A DNA stretch of 64,000 nucleotides from Wolbachia endosymbiont (group A) of Rhinocyllus conicus (lineage in GTDB: Bacteria > Pseudomonadota > Alphaproteobacteria > Rickettsiales > Anaplasmataceae). Positions 52,061-61,185 of the stretch are shown here, one piece after another. The notes beneath the pieces were generated by a model, which saw only the letters and a list, made by a program, of their open reading frames with translations, searched no databases and was not told the origin of the DNA. Within the stretch, counting starts at the first letter, position 1; every line of letters starts with the position of its first letter. The translations under genes were made by a program, and so were the position numbers. Location of the stretch: NCBI RefSeq assembly GCF_947250775.1, contig NZ_OX366349.1, positions 868,001 through 932,000 on the forward strand. The letters are read 5' to 3'.

Positions 52061-52572
52061 CTCCTTTCTTGTCATCCCAGTACTGATTAGCTATAAAATT
52101 TAAGAAGATATTTAAGAAATTTACCAAATAAAAAAAAGGCAAAAGAAGCCCCGTGGTGCGAGTTTTGACTCTATATTACTGTAAGTGGCGCTGTAATAAT
52201 GTGCTAACGCTTAAAATAAGCGCGATTTGGCTGAATGTAGAAAAAATAAAAAAGACATGCAGCCGCTATAATTTTATGTAATCCGCCAAAAAATACCCTG
52301 AGTTTTTTACTGAATTTTGTCATTGAGCCTGCAGGTCAAAAACAAGTTTTGAGTCATAAATACCCTTATTGTCATAATAAGGGGGCTGGCGGAGTTTGTC
52401 AAGCAAGTTTCTATATAATATTTTCTAAAATAAATGGACTTCTCGCATCCAATTTCGGCAGCGCATGACACACAACTGCAATGACAAGGTGTTGTAAGAT
52501 ATTACCACAAACATCATATTCACACGAAATACTTGACTTCACTTGTACTAAGAAGCATTTTATATATATTGT
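52061..52572. other. Non-coding stretch upstream of tRNA-Arg
   Basis: About 510 bp without a credible gene. It contains unusual GC-richer pieces (AGAAGCCCCGTGGTGCGAG near 52,147), paired TCCGCC (about 52,282) and GGCGGA (about 52,391), and a hairpin CCCTTATT-GTCAT-AATAAGGG at 52,363-52,383. It could be a structured RNA or an old repeat. I do not recognise a known RNA family. Confidence 0.45.
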
Positions 52573-52646
52573 GTGCCCGTAGCTCAGCTGGATAGAGCAA
52601 CAGCCTTCTAAGCTGTGGGTCGTAGGTTCGAATCCTACCGGGCACA
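52573..52646 (+). tRNA. tRNA-Arg (anticodon TCT)
   Basis: Cloverleaf with acceptor GTGCCCG pairing with CGGGCAC and discriminator A, a D-arm (GCTCAGCTGGATAGAGC), anticodon loop CTTCTAA between ACAGC and GCTGT (anticodon TCT, reading AGA), and TTCGAAT in the T-loop. No CCA encoded. A minus-strand frame across it (VGFEPTT) is the usual tRNA antisense artefact. Confidence 0.98.
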
Positions 52647-52654
52647 CTCTTCTA

Positions 52655-53605
52655 TCAATACTTTCTATAAATCTTCAAGTATTCTGGCACCACATTTTCA
52701 ATTGCTAATGGTCGAACCTTCATTGTTTCAAGGTCAGCTGACTTTTCGATTGAGCTATTCATCATAACTTTCACCTGATCTTGAGTAAGCACAGGGTTCG
52801 TATCTCCGGTTATTGGTTTTAGCAGCATAGAAATAATTTTATTTTCTAAAAAGAAAGCTATTAACTTTGCCATTGGAAAAGATACATTGATCAACAAACA
52901 CTTTCTGTTAGTAACATTCAGAATAAACTTCAATAAGCTTTTGAAAGAGTAAACCTTTGGTCCACCCATGTTATAAATTTTCTTGTCTTGCTTATTAAAA
53001 CTGATAATACGATATACCACTTCAGCTAAGTCTGTTACACATATTGGCTGAAATTTAGTCGTTCCATTGCCAATTAGCGGCAAAAAAGGAAGAACAGTTG
53101 CTAATCTTGCAAATTTATTAAAGAAGTTATCTTCTTTACCAAATACAAGGCTTGGCCTAATTATTATTGCTTCTTGAAATGCTGAAGTTACAGCTTTTTC
53201 ACCTTCCAATTTACTTTTGGCATATTTTGACAACTTGCTATTTTCTATTCCCATAGCGGAAAAATGTATCATCATAGGTACATTTTTCATTTTTGCAGCT
53301 TTTGCTATCCTTTCAGCTATTTTAACGTGAACAGCGTAAAAATCGTGCTTTTTTGCTTCATATAATATTCCCACTAAGTTTATGGCTACATCACATTCTT
53401 CCATACCCTCTAGAACTGATTTTTCATCAAAAAAATCGCCTTTAAATATTGATATTTGTCCCAAATTGCCACACAATTTTAAACAAGCAGCTTTTTCCTG
53501 ATTACGAGTGAATATCTTTATTAAATATCCTTCTGCTGCCAAGCGTCTTACGATGTGTTTCCCTATAAACCCCGTTCCACCAAAAATAATTACACGTTTT
53601 GTCAC
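52655..53605 (-). CDS. NAD(P)-binding SDR epimerase, NDUFA9-like
   Basis: 316 residues. N-terminal Rossmann motif VIIFGGTGFIGKHIVRRLA; internal INLVGILYE, HFSAMGI and RPSLVFGKEDNFFNKF. Closest to the complex I NDUFA9 subfamily of atypical short-chain dehydrogenases, which lack a typical catalytic YxxxK (KYAKSKLEGE occupies the region). Role in NADH dehydrogenase assembly or structure is by family. Separate from the nuo genes here by about 3 kb. Confidence 0.88.
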   Translation of the reverse strand: MTKRVIIFGGTGFIGKHIVRRLAAEGYLIKIFTRNQEKAACLKLCGNLGQISIFKGDFFDEKSVLEGMEECDVAINLVGILYEAKKHDFYAVHVKIAERIAKAAKMKNVPMMIHFSAMGIENSKLSKYAKSKLEGEKAVTSAFQEAIIIRPSLVFGKEDNFFNKFARLATVLPFLPLIGNGTTKFQPICVTDLAEVVYRIISFNKQDKKIYNMGGPKVYSFKSLLKFILNVTNRKCLLINVSFPMAKLIAFFLENKIISMLLKPITGDTNPVLTQDQVKVMMNSSIEKSADLETMKVRPLAIENVVPEYLKIYRKY

Positions 53606-53655
53606 GATTAAAGTTCCTAATAATTTGTTACTGTAAATTAATACAATGATTTTGC

Positions 53656-55185
53656 TTAATATTCTATTATGAATTCCCGTACAATAAGATCCATTTTCAT
53701 TCTTCGTGAGCCTTTAACTAGAATTGCGTCATTATTCTGAATAATGTTAGCTAAATCACTTTTCAATTGATTAGAATCATTAAAATGCGCGCCTCTTATA
53801 TTATCTGGCAAAAGCTCATGCAATTCTAACATAAATTTACCAACTGTATAAATTTTATCTATATTATTTTCTGTGACAATCTTAACCAAATCTGTATGAA
53901 ATTCTATGCTTTTATCACCAAGTTCCAACATATCACCAAGCAAAGCTACTTTTCTCTGATTAGAATATGTACTCAAAGTTTTTATTGCAGTTTTCATCGA
54001 AGCAGGGCTGGCGTTATAGGAGTCATCAATTAAATGTATATATTTTTTATTGTATTTGACCTTATGAATATTGCCTCTACCTTTCGTTACACTAAAATTC
54101 TTAAGTGCAAGTGGTAATTTTGATAAATCAAGTCCGAGGCTCTGCACAACTGCTGCAACAACAAGTAGCGAATAAGCAAAATGCTCACCTTGTACACGTA
54201 AATTACAGTTTATAATTTGATTATCACTCAGCCTGATTTTTAAACTTAATCTATTAGCAACTCGGTTTGATGTCATTCCAGCGCGTGACGCTGGAATCCA
54301 GTCTTTATTATACAACCGTCTGATATGCTCATTTGCAATTGAACTTCCTGGATCCCAGTGTCTGGGCACTGGGATGACAGAAGATAGTGCTGAAATGACA
54401 GAAGATTCATCGTTTCTTATTAAGTTTAGTAAACAAACTTCAGCATTTTTATCTTTACCGAGGCTTATTACATTTCTATTGGCGCGTGATGAGAGATAAT
54501 CATAATATTTATTATCTCTGTTCAAGACCAAAGTACCATTACTTTTCATACCATATAGAATTTCTAACTTCGCTTGTGCAACGTCAAATAGTGATGAAAA
54601 ATTTTCAGTATGTGCAGGTTCGATGTTGGTAATAACTGCAATATTTGGATTACTAATCTTTGATAATTCTTTTATTTCACCAGCTTTATTCATTCCCATT
54701 TCAAGGATTAAGTACTGGCAGTTTTTTGGAGCTTTTAGAATTGTCAAAGGCAATCCTATATTATTATTTAAGTTACCTTTGTTTGCATGGGACACTCCAT
54801 ATTGCGATAAAACAGTGTGCAGCATATCCTTTGTAGTGGTTTTCCCGACACTGCCTGTAATTGCAATAATTTTAGCATCAACAAGAATATTTCTAATATA
54901 GTATGATGCCATATCGTGCAAAGCTTTCAGGGTATCTTGTACAATAATGAGAGGGAAATTTTTATATTTACCCTCACTTACTATTGCAGCGGCAGCCCCT
55001 TTTAAAAACGCTTCATGCAAAAAATTATGGCCATCAAAATTCTTTCCCTTGAGTGCAATAAATAAATCACCTTTTTTTATGCTTCTTGTGTCCGTTGAAA
55101 TATTTGAGCTATGTGTCCAATTACAACCATTTACGCCTCTTCCGCCAGTTGCATCAATGATATTATTTGTATTCCACTTAAACAT
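53656..55185 (-). CDS. murF: UDP-MurNAc-tripeptide:D-Ala-D-Ala ligase MurF
   Basis: 509 residues. It has the Mur ligase P-loop ITGSVGKTTTKDML, HANKGNLNNNIGLPLT, the central domain, and the C-terminal DDSYNASPASMKTAI signature. It adds D-Ala-D-Ala in cell-wall precursor synthesis, relevant since Wolbachia makes lipid II. A palindromic element at 54,270-54,380 inserts about 37 residues (268-305) into the middle domain, including IPASRAGMTS, making it longer than usual (~450). Confidence 0.95.
   Translation of the reverse strand: MFKWNTNNIIDATGGRGVNGCNWTHSSNISTDTRSIKKGDLFIALKGKNFDGHNFLHEAFLKGAAAAIVSEGKYKNFPLIIVQDTLKALHDMASYYIRNILVDAKIIAITGSVGKTTTKDMLHTVLSQYGVSHANKGNLNNNIGLPLTILKAPKNCQYLILEMGMNKAGEIKELSKISNPNIAVITNIEPAHTENFSSLFDVAQAKLEILYGMKSNGTLVLNRDNKYYDYLSSRANRNVISLGKDKNAEVCLLNLIRNDESSVISALSSVIPVPRHWDPGSSIANEHIRRLYNKDWIPASRAGMTSNRVANRLSLKIRLSDNQIINCNLRVQGEHFAYSLLVVAAVVQSLGLDLSKLPLALKNFSVTKGRGNIHKVKYNKKYIHLIDDSYNASPASMKTAIKTLSTYSNQRKVALLGDMLELGDKSIEFHTDLVKIVTENNIDKIYTVGKFMLELHELLPDNIRGAHFNDSNQLKSDLANIIQNNDAILVKGSRRMKMDLIVREFIIEY
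54270..54385. repeat. In-frame palindromic element in murF
   Basis: Hairpin ATTCCAGCG, CGTGA, CGCTGGAAT at 54,275-54,297 and, further on, GGATCCCAGTGTCTGGGCAC, GGGATGACAG. It carries intact copies of the 9-bp target motif. The orientation and peptide reading match the clpB insertion. Confidence 0.88.
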
Positions 55186-55358
55186 AATTTAGAGAGTACT
55201 CTTTAAAGTAAATTGAATAAAGTAGCAAATACCACATGTTTTAGACAATGTATAAATAATGGTTGCAATCCCTATAATTCTATCTTATAATGGATATAGA
55301 AGTTTAAATTTTTTCGTCTATAATTAGGTATGTTGTAGAAAGTACCTTGGAGGTATGT

Positions 55359-56318
55359 ATGTTAACAGGAAATGAAAAACCTACTTCTATACTAGCTAAA
55401 GTTGGTAATGCAGCTTCGGGAGTAGGAAATTTTCTGGGTAGAGGTGTAGGAGCTCTATTTGGGGGTATAATATATCCTATACAGCCAAAAAACTGGTTTA
55501 AGTCTCGGGGCGAAATGTGGCACGACATAAAAAATGGCGGGCGCTATGTTATTGGCAGCGAGCTTGAAAAATATGATCCACCCATAAAAACCACACAAGC
55601 TAGTGAGAATCTTGGTGTAGAAATAACAGAGCAAAAGAAAGGGAAAGGAAAGGTAGCTTTTTTAGCGTCAAGGACTCTGACGGGAGATATACCTTATTTG
55701 AACGATGAACAATTAGGTCAAATAAAGAAAAACCTGCCAAATGTAACTATTTTTAGAGAAGAAAACAAAATTGTAATTGAAATTAACGTTGAGGAAATAG
55801 CTAACACTATTAAAACTAATCCTGATAATAAAGGCAAGAGCAAGAAAGAAATAGAAGAGCTTGTTCTTAAAGGAATTGCTAATAAAGTTGACGAAGACCT
55901 TAAGAAGCTTGCAGGAATTACTGGTGGAGAATTTAAAATTCATACAGACTTAAAATTGCTGAATGGTATTGCAGAGAAATTGTATCGAGAATATGATAAC
56001 CAGAACAAACCATCAAAAACTCCAGGGCCAGCACAAACTGGAAAGTCACCAGGGCAGTCTTCAGAAACTGTTACAAGTACAGATGAATTAGTAAAATCTT
56101 TTAACATTACTAATCCTAACGAGTTTCCTTTTGGTAAAAGTAAAGAAGCTATTTCTCCTATAAAAAATATGCAGTTATCAGAACGAGATATCAAAAAGCA
56201 AGCAGAAGGATTGGGCAGTACTTTTTTGAATTTTGAAGATGCCTCTGGTGAAGTAATAAAACCACTATCTATGCCTGATGTAGAAAGAAATAAAGGAAGA
56301 GGGAAAGGTCGCTCTTAA
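55359..56318 (+). CDS. Unknown protein with an N-terminal glycine-rich segment, possible effector
   Basis: 319 residues. I use the ATG at 55,359, as GGAGG lies 5 bases upstream; a TTG at 55,347 would put that ribosome site inside the gene. N-terminus NAASGVGNFLGRGVGALFGG is weakly hydrophobic; a folded middle (residues ~80-200) and a Pro/Ser/Thr/Gly-rich linker (KPSKTPGPAQTGKSPGQSSE) precede a basic tail (RNKGRGKGRS). No family recognised. Directly upstream of an HIT gene with a 3-bp gap. Confidence 0.75.
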   Translation: MLTGNEKPTSILAKVGNAASGVGNFLGRGVGALFGGIIYPIQPKNWFKSRGEMWHDIKNGGRYVIGSELEKYDPPIKTTQASENLGVEITEQKKGKGKVAFLASRTLTGDIPYLNDEQLGQIKKNLPNVTIFREENKIVIEINVEEIANTIKTNPDNKGKSKKEIEELVLKGIANKVDEDLKKLAGITGGEFKIHTDLKLLNGIAEKLYREYDNQNKPSKTPGPAQTGKSPGQSSETVTSTDELVKSFNITNPNEFPFGKSKEAISPIKNMQLSERDIKKQAEGLGSTFLNFEDASGEVIKPLSMPDVERNKGRGKGRS

Positions 56319-56321
56319 AAT

Positions 56322-56690
56322 ATGAGCAATGAAGTTTATGATAGCAATAACATCTTTGCTCAAATATTAAGAGGTGAGTTACCTTGTGAGAAGGTACATG
56401 AAAATGAAAATGTACTAGCTTTTCGTGATAAGTACCCTGACGCACCAGTTCACATTTTAGTTATACCAAAAAATCAATATATTTCATACGATGATTTTAT
56501 TCTAAAAGCTTCTGAAGAGGAGATAGTAAGCTTTTTCAAAATTGTCAGAGAAATAGCACATAAATATAATTTAGAAAAAACAGGATATAGATTAGTCACT
56601 AACTACGGTGAAAATGGAGAGCAGGTTGTACCACACTTTCACGTGCATATTTTAGGTGGTAAAAAGTTAGGAAAGCATGTAAACTCATAG
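56322..56690 (+). CDS. HIT-family nucleotide hydrolase (HINT-like)
   Basis: 122 residues. The histidine triad HFHVHILGGKKLGKHV is intact with the N-terminal NIFAQILRGELPCEKVHENE. By family it hydrolyses adenosine phosphoramidates. It starts three bases after the upstream unknown gene's stop and leads into nuoA, so all may be co-transcribed. Confidence 0.95.
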   Translation: MSNEVYDSNNIFAQILRGELPCEKVHENENVLAFRDKYPDAPVHILVIPKNQYISYDDFILKASEEEIVSFFKIVREIAHKYNLEKTGYRLVTNYGENGEQVVPHFHVHILGGKKLGKHVNS

Positions 56691-56708
56691 TGTTATATGT
56701 TTTGTTAA

Positions 56709-57062
56709 ATGAGCGAATATCTAACCATAGTAATCTTTATCTGCGTATCAATTGTAGTATCTTTTGCTTTAGGTATATTGCCTATGTTTCTTGCAGTGAG
56801 TAAGCCAGATGGTGAAAAACTTTCCACATATGAGTGTGGCTTCAATCCACTATCCAGTGCAAGAAAAAATTTTGACATTAAATTTTACCTAGTTTCAATA
56901 TTATTTATAATATTTGACTTAGAAATCGCTTTTCTTTTTCCTTGGGCTGTTTCTTTATCTAAGATAAGCTATGGTGGATTTTGGTCTATGATGGTATTTC
57001 TTGCAATACTCACTATAGGTTTTATCTATGAATGGTGTAAAGGTGCATTAGAGTGGGAGTAG
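56709..57062 (+). CDS. nuoA: NADH-quinone oxidoreductase subunit A
   Basis: 117 residues, three transmembrane segments. Signature EKLSTYECGFNPLSSARKNF with the DLEIAFLFPWA stretch. It is a membrane-arm subunit of complex I and starts the nuoABC run; the gap to nuoB is 3 bp. Confidence 0.96.
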   Translation: MSEYLTIVIFICVSIVVSFALGILPMFLAVSKPDGEKLSTYECGFNPLSSARKNFDIKFYLVSILFIIFDLEIAFLFPWAVSLSKISYGGFWSMMVFLAILTIGFIYEWCKGALEWE

Positions 57063-57065
57063 TTT

Positions 57066-57581
57066 ATGACAAATCAAATTCTATCTAATGATGACTGGGG
57101 TCGTTATAAAAAAGAAGGGTTTCTTGTTACTAAATTTGGTGATTTAATAGATTATGTAATGAATTGGGCAAGGTCTGGTTCATTGTGGCCAATGACATTT
57201 GGTCTTGCATGTTGCGCAGTTGAAATGATGCATACTGCATCCAGCCGTTATGATCTTGATAGATATGGCATAATGTTTCGTGCAAGCCCACGTCAATCAG
57301 ATGTGATGATTGTTGCTGGCACACTAACTAATAAAATGGCAGCAGCATTGCGCAAGGTTTATGATCAAATGGCAGACCCGAAGTATGTTATTTCTATGGG
57401 AAGTTGTGCAAATGGTGGTGGTTATTACCATTATTCTTATTCAGTAGTCCGAGGCTGTGATAGAATTGTGCCAGTTGACGTGTATGTCCCTGGATGCCCA
57501 CCAACCGCTGAGGCGTTGCTATATGGAATGCTATGCCTACAAAACAAAATAAAACGAACTCAGAATATAAAGCATGGATAA
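57066..57581 (+). CDS. nuoB: NADH-quinone oxidoreductase subunit B
   Basis: 171 residues. Cluster N2 cysteines are in FGLACCAVEMMH, SMGSCANGGG and VPGCPPTAEALLYG. It carries the terminal Fe-S cluster to quinone. Overlaps nuoC by eight bases. Starts VVT-free: TNQILSNDDWGRYKKEG with an ATG. Confidence 0.97.
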   Translation: MTNQILSNDDWGRYKKEGFLVTKFGDLIDYVMNWARSGSLWPMTFGLACCAVEMMHTASSRYDLDRYGIMFRASPRQSDVMIVAGTLTNKMAAALRKVYDQMADPKYVISMGSCANGGGYYHYSYSVVRGCDRIVPVDVYVPGCPPTAEALLYGMLCLQNKIKRTQNIKHG

Positions 57582-58146
57582 AACTGCAAGGCATATACAA
57601 AAAAAGACCAAGTGTGAGTGCATTCAAAAAGATGATGGCATTATTGTAATATATTCAACTTTAGATGAAATTGAAAAGCACCTATCCTTTCTACGTGATG
57701 ATGAAAAGTGTAGGTTTGAACTATTAGTTGATATTTTTGGGGTTGACTATCCAGATCGAGAAAAGCGCTTTGAGTTAGTGTACAATTTACTCAGCATTGT
57801 GCATAATATTAGAGTACACATAAAACTTCAATTATGTGAGGGCGATATGCCTCCAAGCATAGCAAAGGTATTTAGCACAGCTTCGTGGTTTGAGCGTGAA
57901 GTGTTTGATATGTATGGAATAGAATTCTCTGATCACCCTGATTTGCGTAGGATTCTAACAGACTATGGATTCAAAGGTCATCCAATGTTAAAAGATTTCC
58001 CTCTCACTGGTTATGAGGAAGTAAGATACGATATAGAGGCAAAAAAGGTTGTATATAATCCTATAGATTTATCGCAAGATTTTCGTATGCTTGATAGCCT
58101 ATCGCCTTGGGAAGGTAAAACCATAAAAGTAAATACAAAGGAGTAG
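57574..58146 (+). CDS. nuoC: NADH-quinone oxidoreductase subunit C
   Basis: 190 residues. The 30-kDa signature is SWFEREVFDMYGIEFSDHPD, then RRILTDYGFKGHPMLKDFPL. It joins the peripheral arm of complex I. The N-terminus (KTKCECIQKDDG) is short, which is usual. mdh starts three bases after its stop; nuoD and others are not in the window. Confidence 0.96.
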   Translation: MDKTARHIQKKTKCECIQKDDGIIVIYSTLDEIEKHLSFLRDDEKCRFELLVDIFGVDYPDREKRFELVYNLLSIVHNIRVHIKLQLCEGDMPPSIAKVFSTASWFEREVFDMYGIEFSDHPDLRRILTDYGFKGHPMLKDFPLTGYEEVRYDIEAKKVVYNPIDLSQDFRMLDSLSPWEGKTIKVNTKE

Positions 58147-58149
58147 AAA

Positions 58150-59112
58150 ATGACAGTACAAAGAAAAAAAATATCTTTAATCGGTGCAGGAAATATCGGT
58201 GGAACTCTTGCCCATATGATTGCACTAAGGGAACTCGGCAATGTTGTTTTACTTGATATTAGTGATGGAATACCGCAAGGTAAAGCACTCGACATAGCAG
58301 AATCATCCCCTATTGATGGATTTAATTCTGGTTTAACTGGAACTAATCAATACAAAGATATAGAAAATTCTGATGCAATCATCATAACAGCAGGCATTGC
58401 TAGAAAACCTGGAATGAGCAGGGATGACCTCCTGCAAACCAATGCTAAAGTAATGAAGGAGGTTGGTGAAAATATTAAGAAGTATTCTCCAAATGCGTTT
58501 GTAATAGTGGTTACCAACCCTTTGGATGCCATGGTTTCAGTGGTGCATAAATTTTCAAACCTTCCAGCTAATATGGTTGTTGGAATGGCAGGAGTGCTTG
58601 ATTCTTCCCGTTTCCGTTATTTTCTTGCAAGTGAATTAAATATTTCAGTTGAAGATATATCTGCTTTTGTGCTTGGAGGACATGGTGACACTATGGTACC
58701 ACTCATTAATTGCACTTCTATCGCTGGCATTCCACTTACCCAAGTTATCGATATGGGTCTCATTACGCAGAAAAAAGTTGATGAAATAGTTGAACGCACT
58801 CGCAATGGCGGTAAAGAAATAGTTGATCTGCTTAAGTCTGGATCTGCATACTACGCTCCTGCATCTTCAGCTATATGCATGTTAGAGTCATATTTAAAAG
58901 ATAAAAGGCGTATATTACCATGTGCTGCTTACCTTAATGGTGAATATGGTGTAAAAGATTTGTTTATTGGTGTTCCTGTAATTATTGGAAAAAATGGAGT
59001 TGAAAAGGTCCTAGAAGTTAAGATGGATAATAGTGAACGAGAAATGTTCGATAAATCTGTGAATGCAGTGAAAGAACTATTTAGGCTCATAAGCAAATCA
59101 ATGGTTTTATAG
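58150..59112 (+). CDS. mdh: Malate dehydrogenase
   Basis: 320 residues. NAD-binding IGAGNIGGTLAHM, an acidic LDISDG that favours NAD, catalytic DDLLQTNAK and GGHGDTMVPL. It is the LDH-like alpha-proteobacterial type. It oxidises malate to oxaloacetate, matching GDH-fed TCA flux. Its end overlaps tatD by 26 bases, tail to tail. Confidence 0.96.
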   Translation: MTVQRKKISLIGAGNIGGTLAHMIALRELGNVVLLDISDGIPQGKALDIAESSPIDGFNSGLTGTNQYKDIENSDAIIITAGIARKPGMSRDDLLQTNAKVMKEVGENIKKYSPNAFVIVVTNPLDAMVSVVHKFSNLPANMVVGMAGVLDSSRFRYFLASELNISVEDISAFVLGGHGDTMVPLINCTSIAGIPLTQVIDMGLITQKKVDEIVERTRNGGKEIVDLLKSGSAYYAPASSAICMLESYLKDKRRILPCAAYLNGEYGVKDLFIGVPVIIGKNGVEKVLEVKMDNSEREMFDKSVNAVKELFRLISKSMVL

Positions 59113-59896
59113 AATTTCCTTGTAGCTCAAGTTTCGTAAACAGCCTAAAAAAGTTGCTTGTGGTTATTTCTGCTACTTTGTCGGGTGACTCATTCCATAA
59201 CTCTGCCAAACAATCCACAACATATTTTACCATTGCTGGTTCGTTCTTTTTTCCTCTGCAAGGCTCAGGTGATAGATACGGTGCATCAGTTTCAACCAAA
59301 ACACGTTCGCGTGGTACACCTTGTGCAATTCCTCTGAGTAAGCTCGCATTTTTAAAAGTAATGATTCCAGAAAATGAAATATATAACCCTAAATCTATAG
59401 ATTGATAAGCAAGCTCTTTAGAGGAAGCAAAGCAGTGCATTACTCCACTAAAAGCACAGGTTTTCATTTCTGACTTTAACATATCGATCATCTCACTATC
59501 AGCACTCCTAGTGTGAATAACTAAAGGTAACCCTGTTATTCTTGCTGCTTCTATGTGTGATGCAAAACTTTTTTTCTGATTGTCTTTGTTGTCAGATTTA
59601 TAAAAATCTAACCCGGTTTCACCGATACTAATTACCTTTTGATTCTTAGTAAATTCAACTAATTCATCAGCATGTATACACTCACCGTTTTCTATAGCAG
59701 CATCAAGTGGATGTATACCAACAGAGAAGTAGACTTGATCGTAGGATGAAGAAATTTTTAATAATTTAGGGATATCATCAATGCTTACGCATATGTTATG
59801 CAAAATTTTTACACCATTTTGCTCTGCCCTTGAAATTACTTTTGGTATTTCATCATCGGAAAAATAAATCAAGTGGCAATGAGAATCTACTATCAT
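59087..59896 (-). CDS. tatD: TatD-family metal-dependent hydrolase
   Basis: 269 residues from MIVDSHCHL; an earlier TTG at 59,920 overlaps rppH by eight bases. Metal ligands: SHCHL, IHTRSADSEM, and SVETDAPYL (in LVETDAPYLSPEP). By family a DNase or D-amino acid tripeptide/RNA quality enzyme; role in vivo uncertain. It is in one tight minus-strand group with rppH and the P-loop gene. Confidence 0.92.
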   Translation of the reverse strand: MIVDSHCHLIYFSDDEIPKVISRAEQNGVKILHNICVSIDDIPKLLKISSSYDQVYFSVGIHPLDAAIENGECIHADELVEFTKNQKVISIGETGLDFYKSDNKDNQKKSFASHIEAARITGLPLVIHTRSADSEMIDMLKSEMKTCAFSGVMHCFASSKELAYQSIDLGLYISFSGIITFKNASLLRGIAQGVPRERVLVETDAPYLSPEPCRGKKNEPAMVKYVVDCLAELWNESPDKVAEITTSNFFRLFTKLELQGNSIKPLICL

Positions 59897-59912
59897 GAGC
59901 TTATTGTAAATT

Positions 59913-60398
59913 TTACTCAATAATAGAGGTTTTTATTATAGAAGAAAACTCTTCTATCACTGTCTTATAAACTTCTTTTTTAAATGATATAGCATTGGCT
60001 ACTAAATCATCTATACTTTGCCAACGCCACTCTTTGAACTCTGGATGATCAGTATAATTAATATCAATATCCTTATCCTCTCCATAAAATTTCATTAAGA
60101 ACCACCTTTGCTTTTGACCAGAATATTTCCCATTCCAGCACTTTGGTATAACTTCTTCAGGCAAGTTGTAGTATATCCAATCCTTGCTTTTAGTTATAAC
60201 CTTTACTTTATTAGTACCAACTTCCTCTAGCAACTCACGTAACGCTGCTTGTTCCAGTTCCTCACCATCATCAACACCTCCTTGTGGCATCTGCCAGTAA
60301 GAGTCGCTATCAAAGCGTTTTCCAATAAAGGCATGTCCTTGTCTGTTAAATAGCATTATGCCAACACAAGGACGATACTTATCTTTCTGCTCAACCAC
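59913..60398 (-). CDS. rppH: RNA pyrophosphohydrolase (Nudix)
   Basis: 161 residues. The Nudix box GGVDDGEELEQAALRELLEEVG matches the consensus GX5EX7REUXEEXGU. It starts with RPCVGIMLFNRQGHAFIGKR, the RppH family opening. The substrate by family is 5'-triphosphate RNA, starting mRNA decay. GTG start overlaps the P-loop gene stop by eight bases. Confidence 0.95.
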   Translation of the reverse strand: MVEQKDKYRPCVGIMLFNRQGHAFIGKRFDSDSYWQMPQGGVDDGEELEQAALRELLEEVGTNKVKVITKSKDWIYYNLPEEVIPKCWNGKYSGQKQRWFLMKFYGEDKDIDINYTDHPEFKEWRWQSIDDLVANAISFKKEVYKTVIEEFSSIIKTSIIE

Positions 60399-61008
60399 GA
60401 GTACGCTCTGTTTTTAAATGATTTGTTACAGAAGTTTTAATTAATTTTCCATTTTTTTCTTCCTTCATCTCTTCAACAATTTTCTTTGCAACTTCCTTTG
60501 CACTTAAGTTTGAGTTATCAATTTCAAGTGTACCTTCCGGTATAAATAGCCTTTTCCCTTCAATTCTTTTCATAACAAAATCCGAATCAATAATTTTATT
60601 TTTCCGGCATCTCTCATTTGAGTGAATACGCCTTGCTAGTTCTTCGTCATTACAATGTAACACTACAGGAAGAATTTCCATATCCATTTTTTTACTTAAA
60701 TTTACCACAGAGTTGTATATTCTCTGATCATAGGGGTCACCCTCTATCAATTCATTTGTAAATATATAATGTTTTGATTTTATGTAGTGTTTTTCTAGTA
60801 TTGCTAATACATTTTCCCTAACTGCAAAAATTTTTTCCCATAGTTCATCTGGAACTTCAGCATCCTGCAATTTAACAATATCAAATATAATATTATTGAA
60901 TAGATTATTGCTTACTATTACTGCATCAATGATTTTACACAGTTCCTTTGCAGTAGTAAACTTACCACTGCCTGGAAAGCCGATTAAGTAGATGAGAGTC
61001 TTGTCCAT
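60391..61008 (-). CDS. P-loop kinase-like protein (paralogue of the 34,421 gene)
   Basis: 205 residues from MDKTLIYLIGFPGSGKFTTA; an in-frame upstream start at 61,137 is less likely because the paralogue begins here. The Walker A region is GFPGSGKFTT, with Phe after the Lys. It shares most of its length with the other P-loop gene. Substrate unknown. Its position before rppH and tatD suggests RNA or nucleotide metabolism, but this is speculation. Confidence 0.85.
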   Translation of the reverse strand: MDKTLIYLIGFPGSGKFTTAKELCKIIDAVIVSNNLFNNIIFDIVKLQDAEVPDELWEKIFAVRENVLAILEKHYIKSKHYIFTNELIEGDPYDQRIYNSVVNLSKKMDMEILPVVLHCNDEELARRIHSNERCRKNKIIDSDFVMKRIEGKRLFIPEGTLEIDNSNLSAKEVAKKIVEEMKEEKNGKLIKTSVTNHLKTERTRG

Positions 61009-61185
61009 AATGAATACTAGTAGAAAGCTATTTTCAATTATATATAAAAGTATATCATTGTACATGCTAAAAACATGATGATAAAATAGATGCAGGTAAT
61101 ACCTTTTTAACGAACATTCGCGTTGAAAATAGTTCATATTTAGAGATTTTGAGTGTATAATTATAAGTAAATTAAATAATTTAAG

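Noticed and set aside
52411..52647. Minus-strand frame starting MCPVGFEPTTHSLEG
   Set aside because: It is the antisense of the tRNA-Arg gene, a common false call; no coding support upstream or in its tail.
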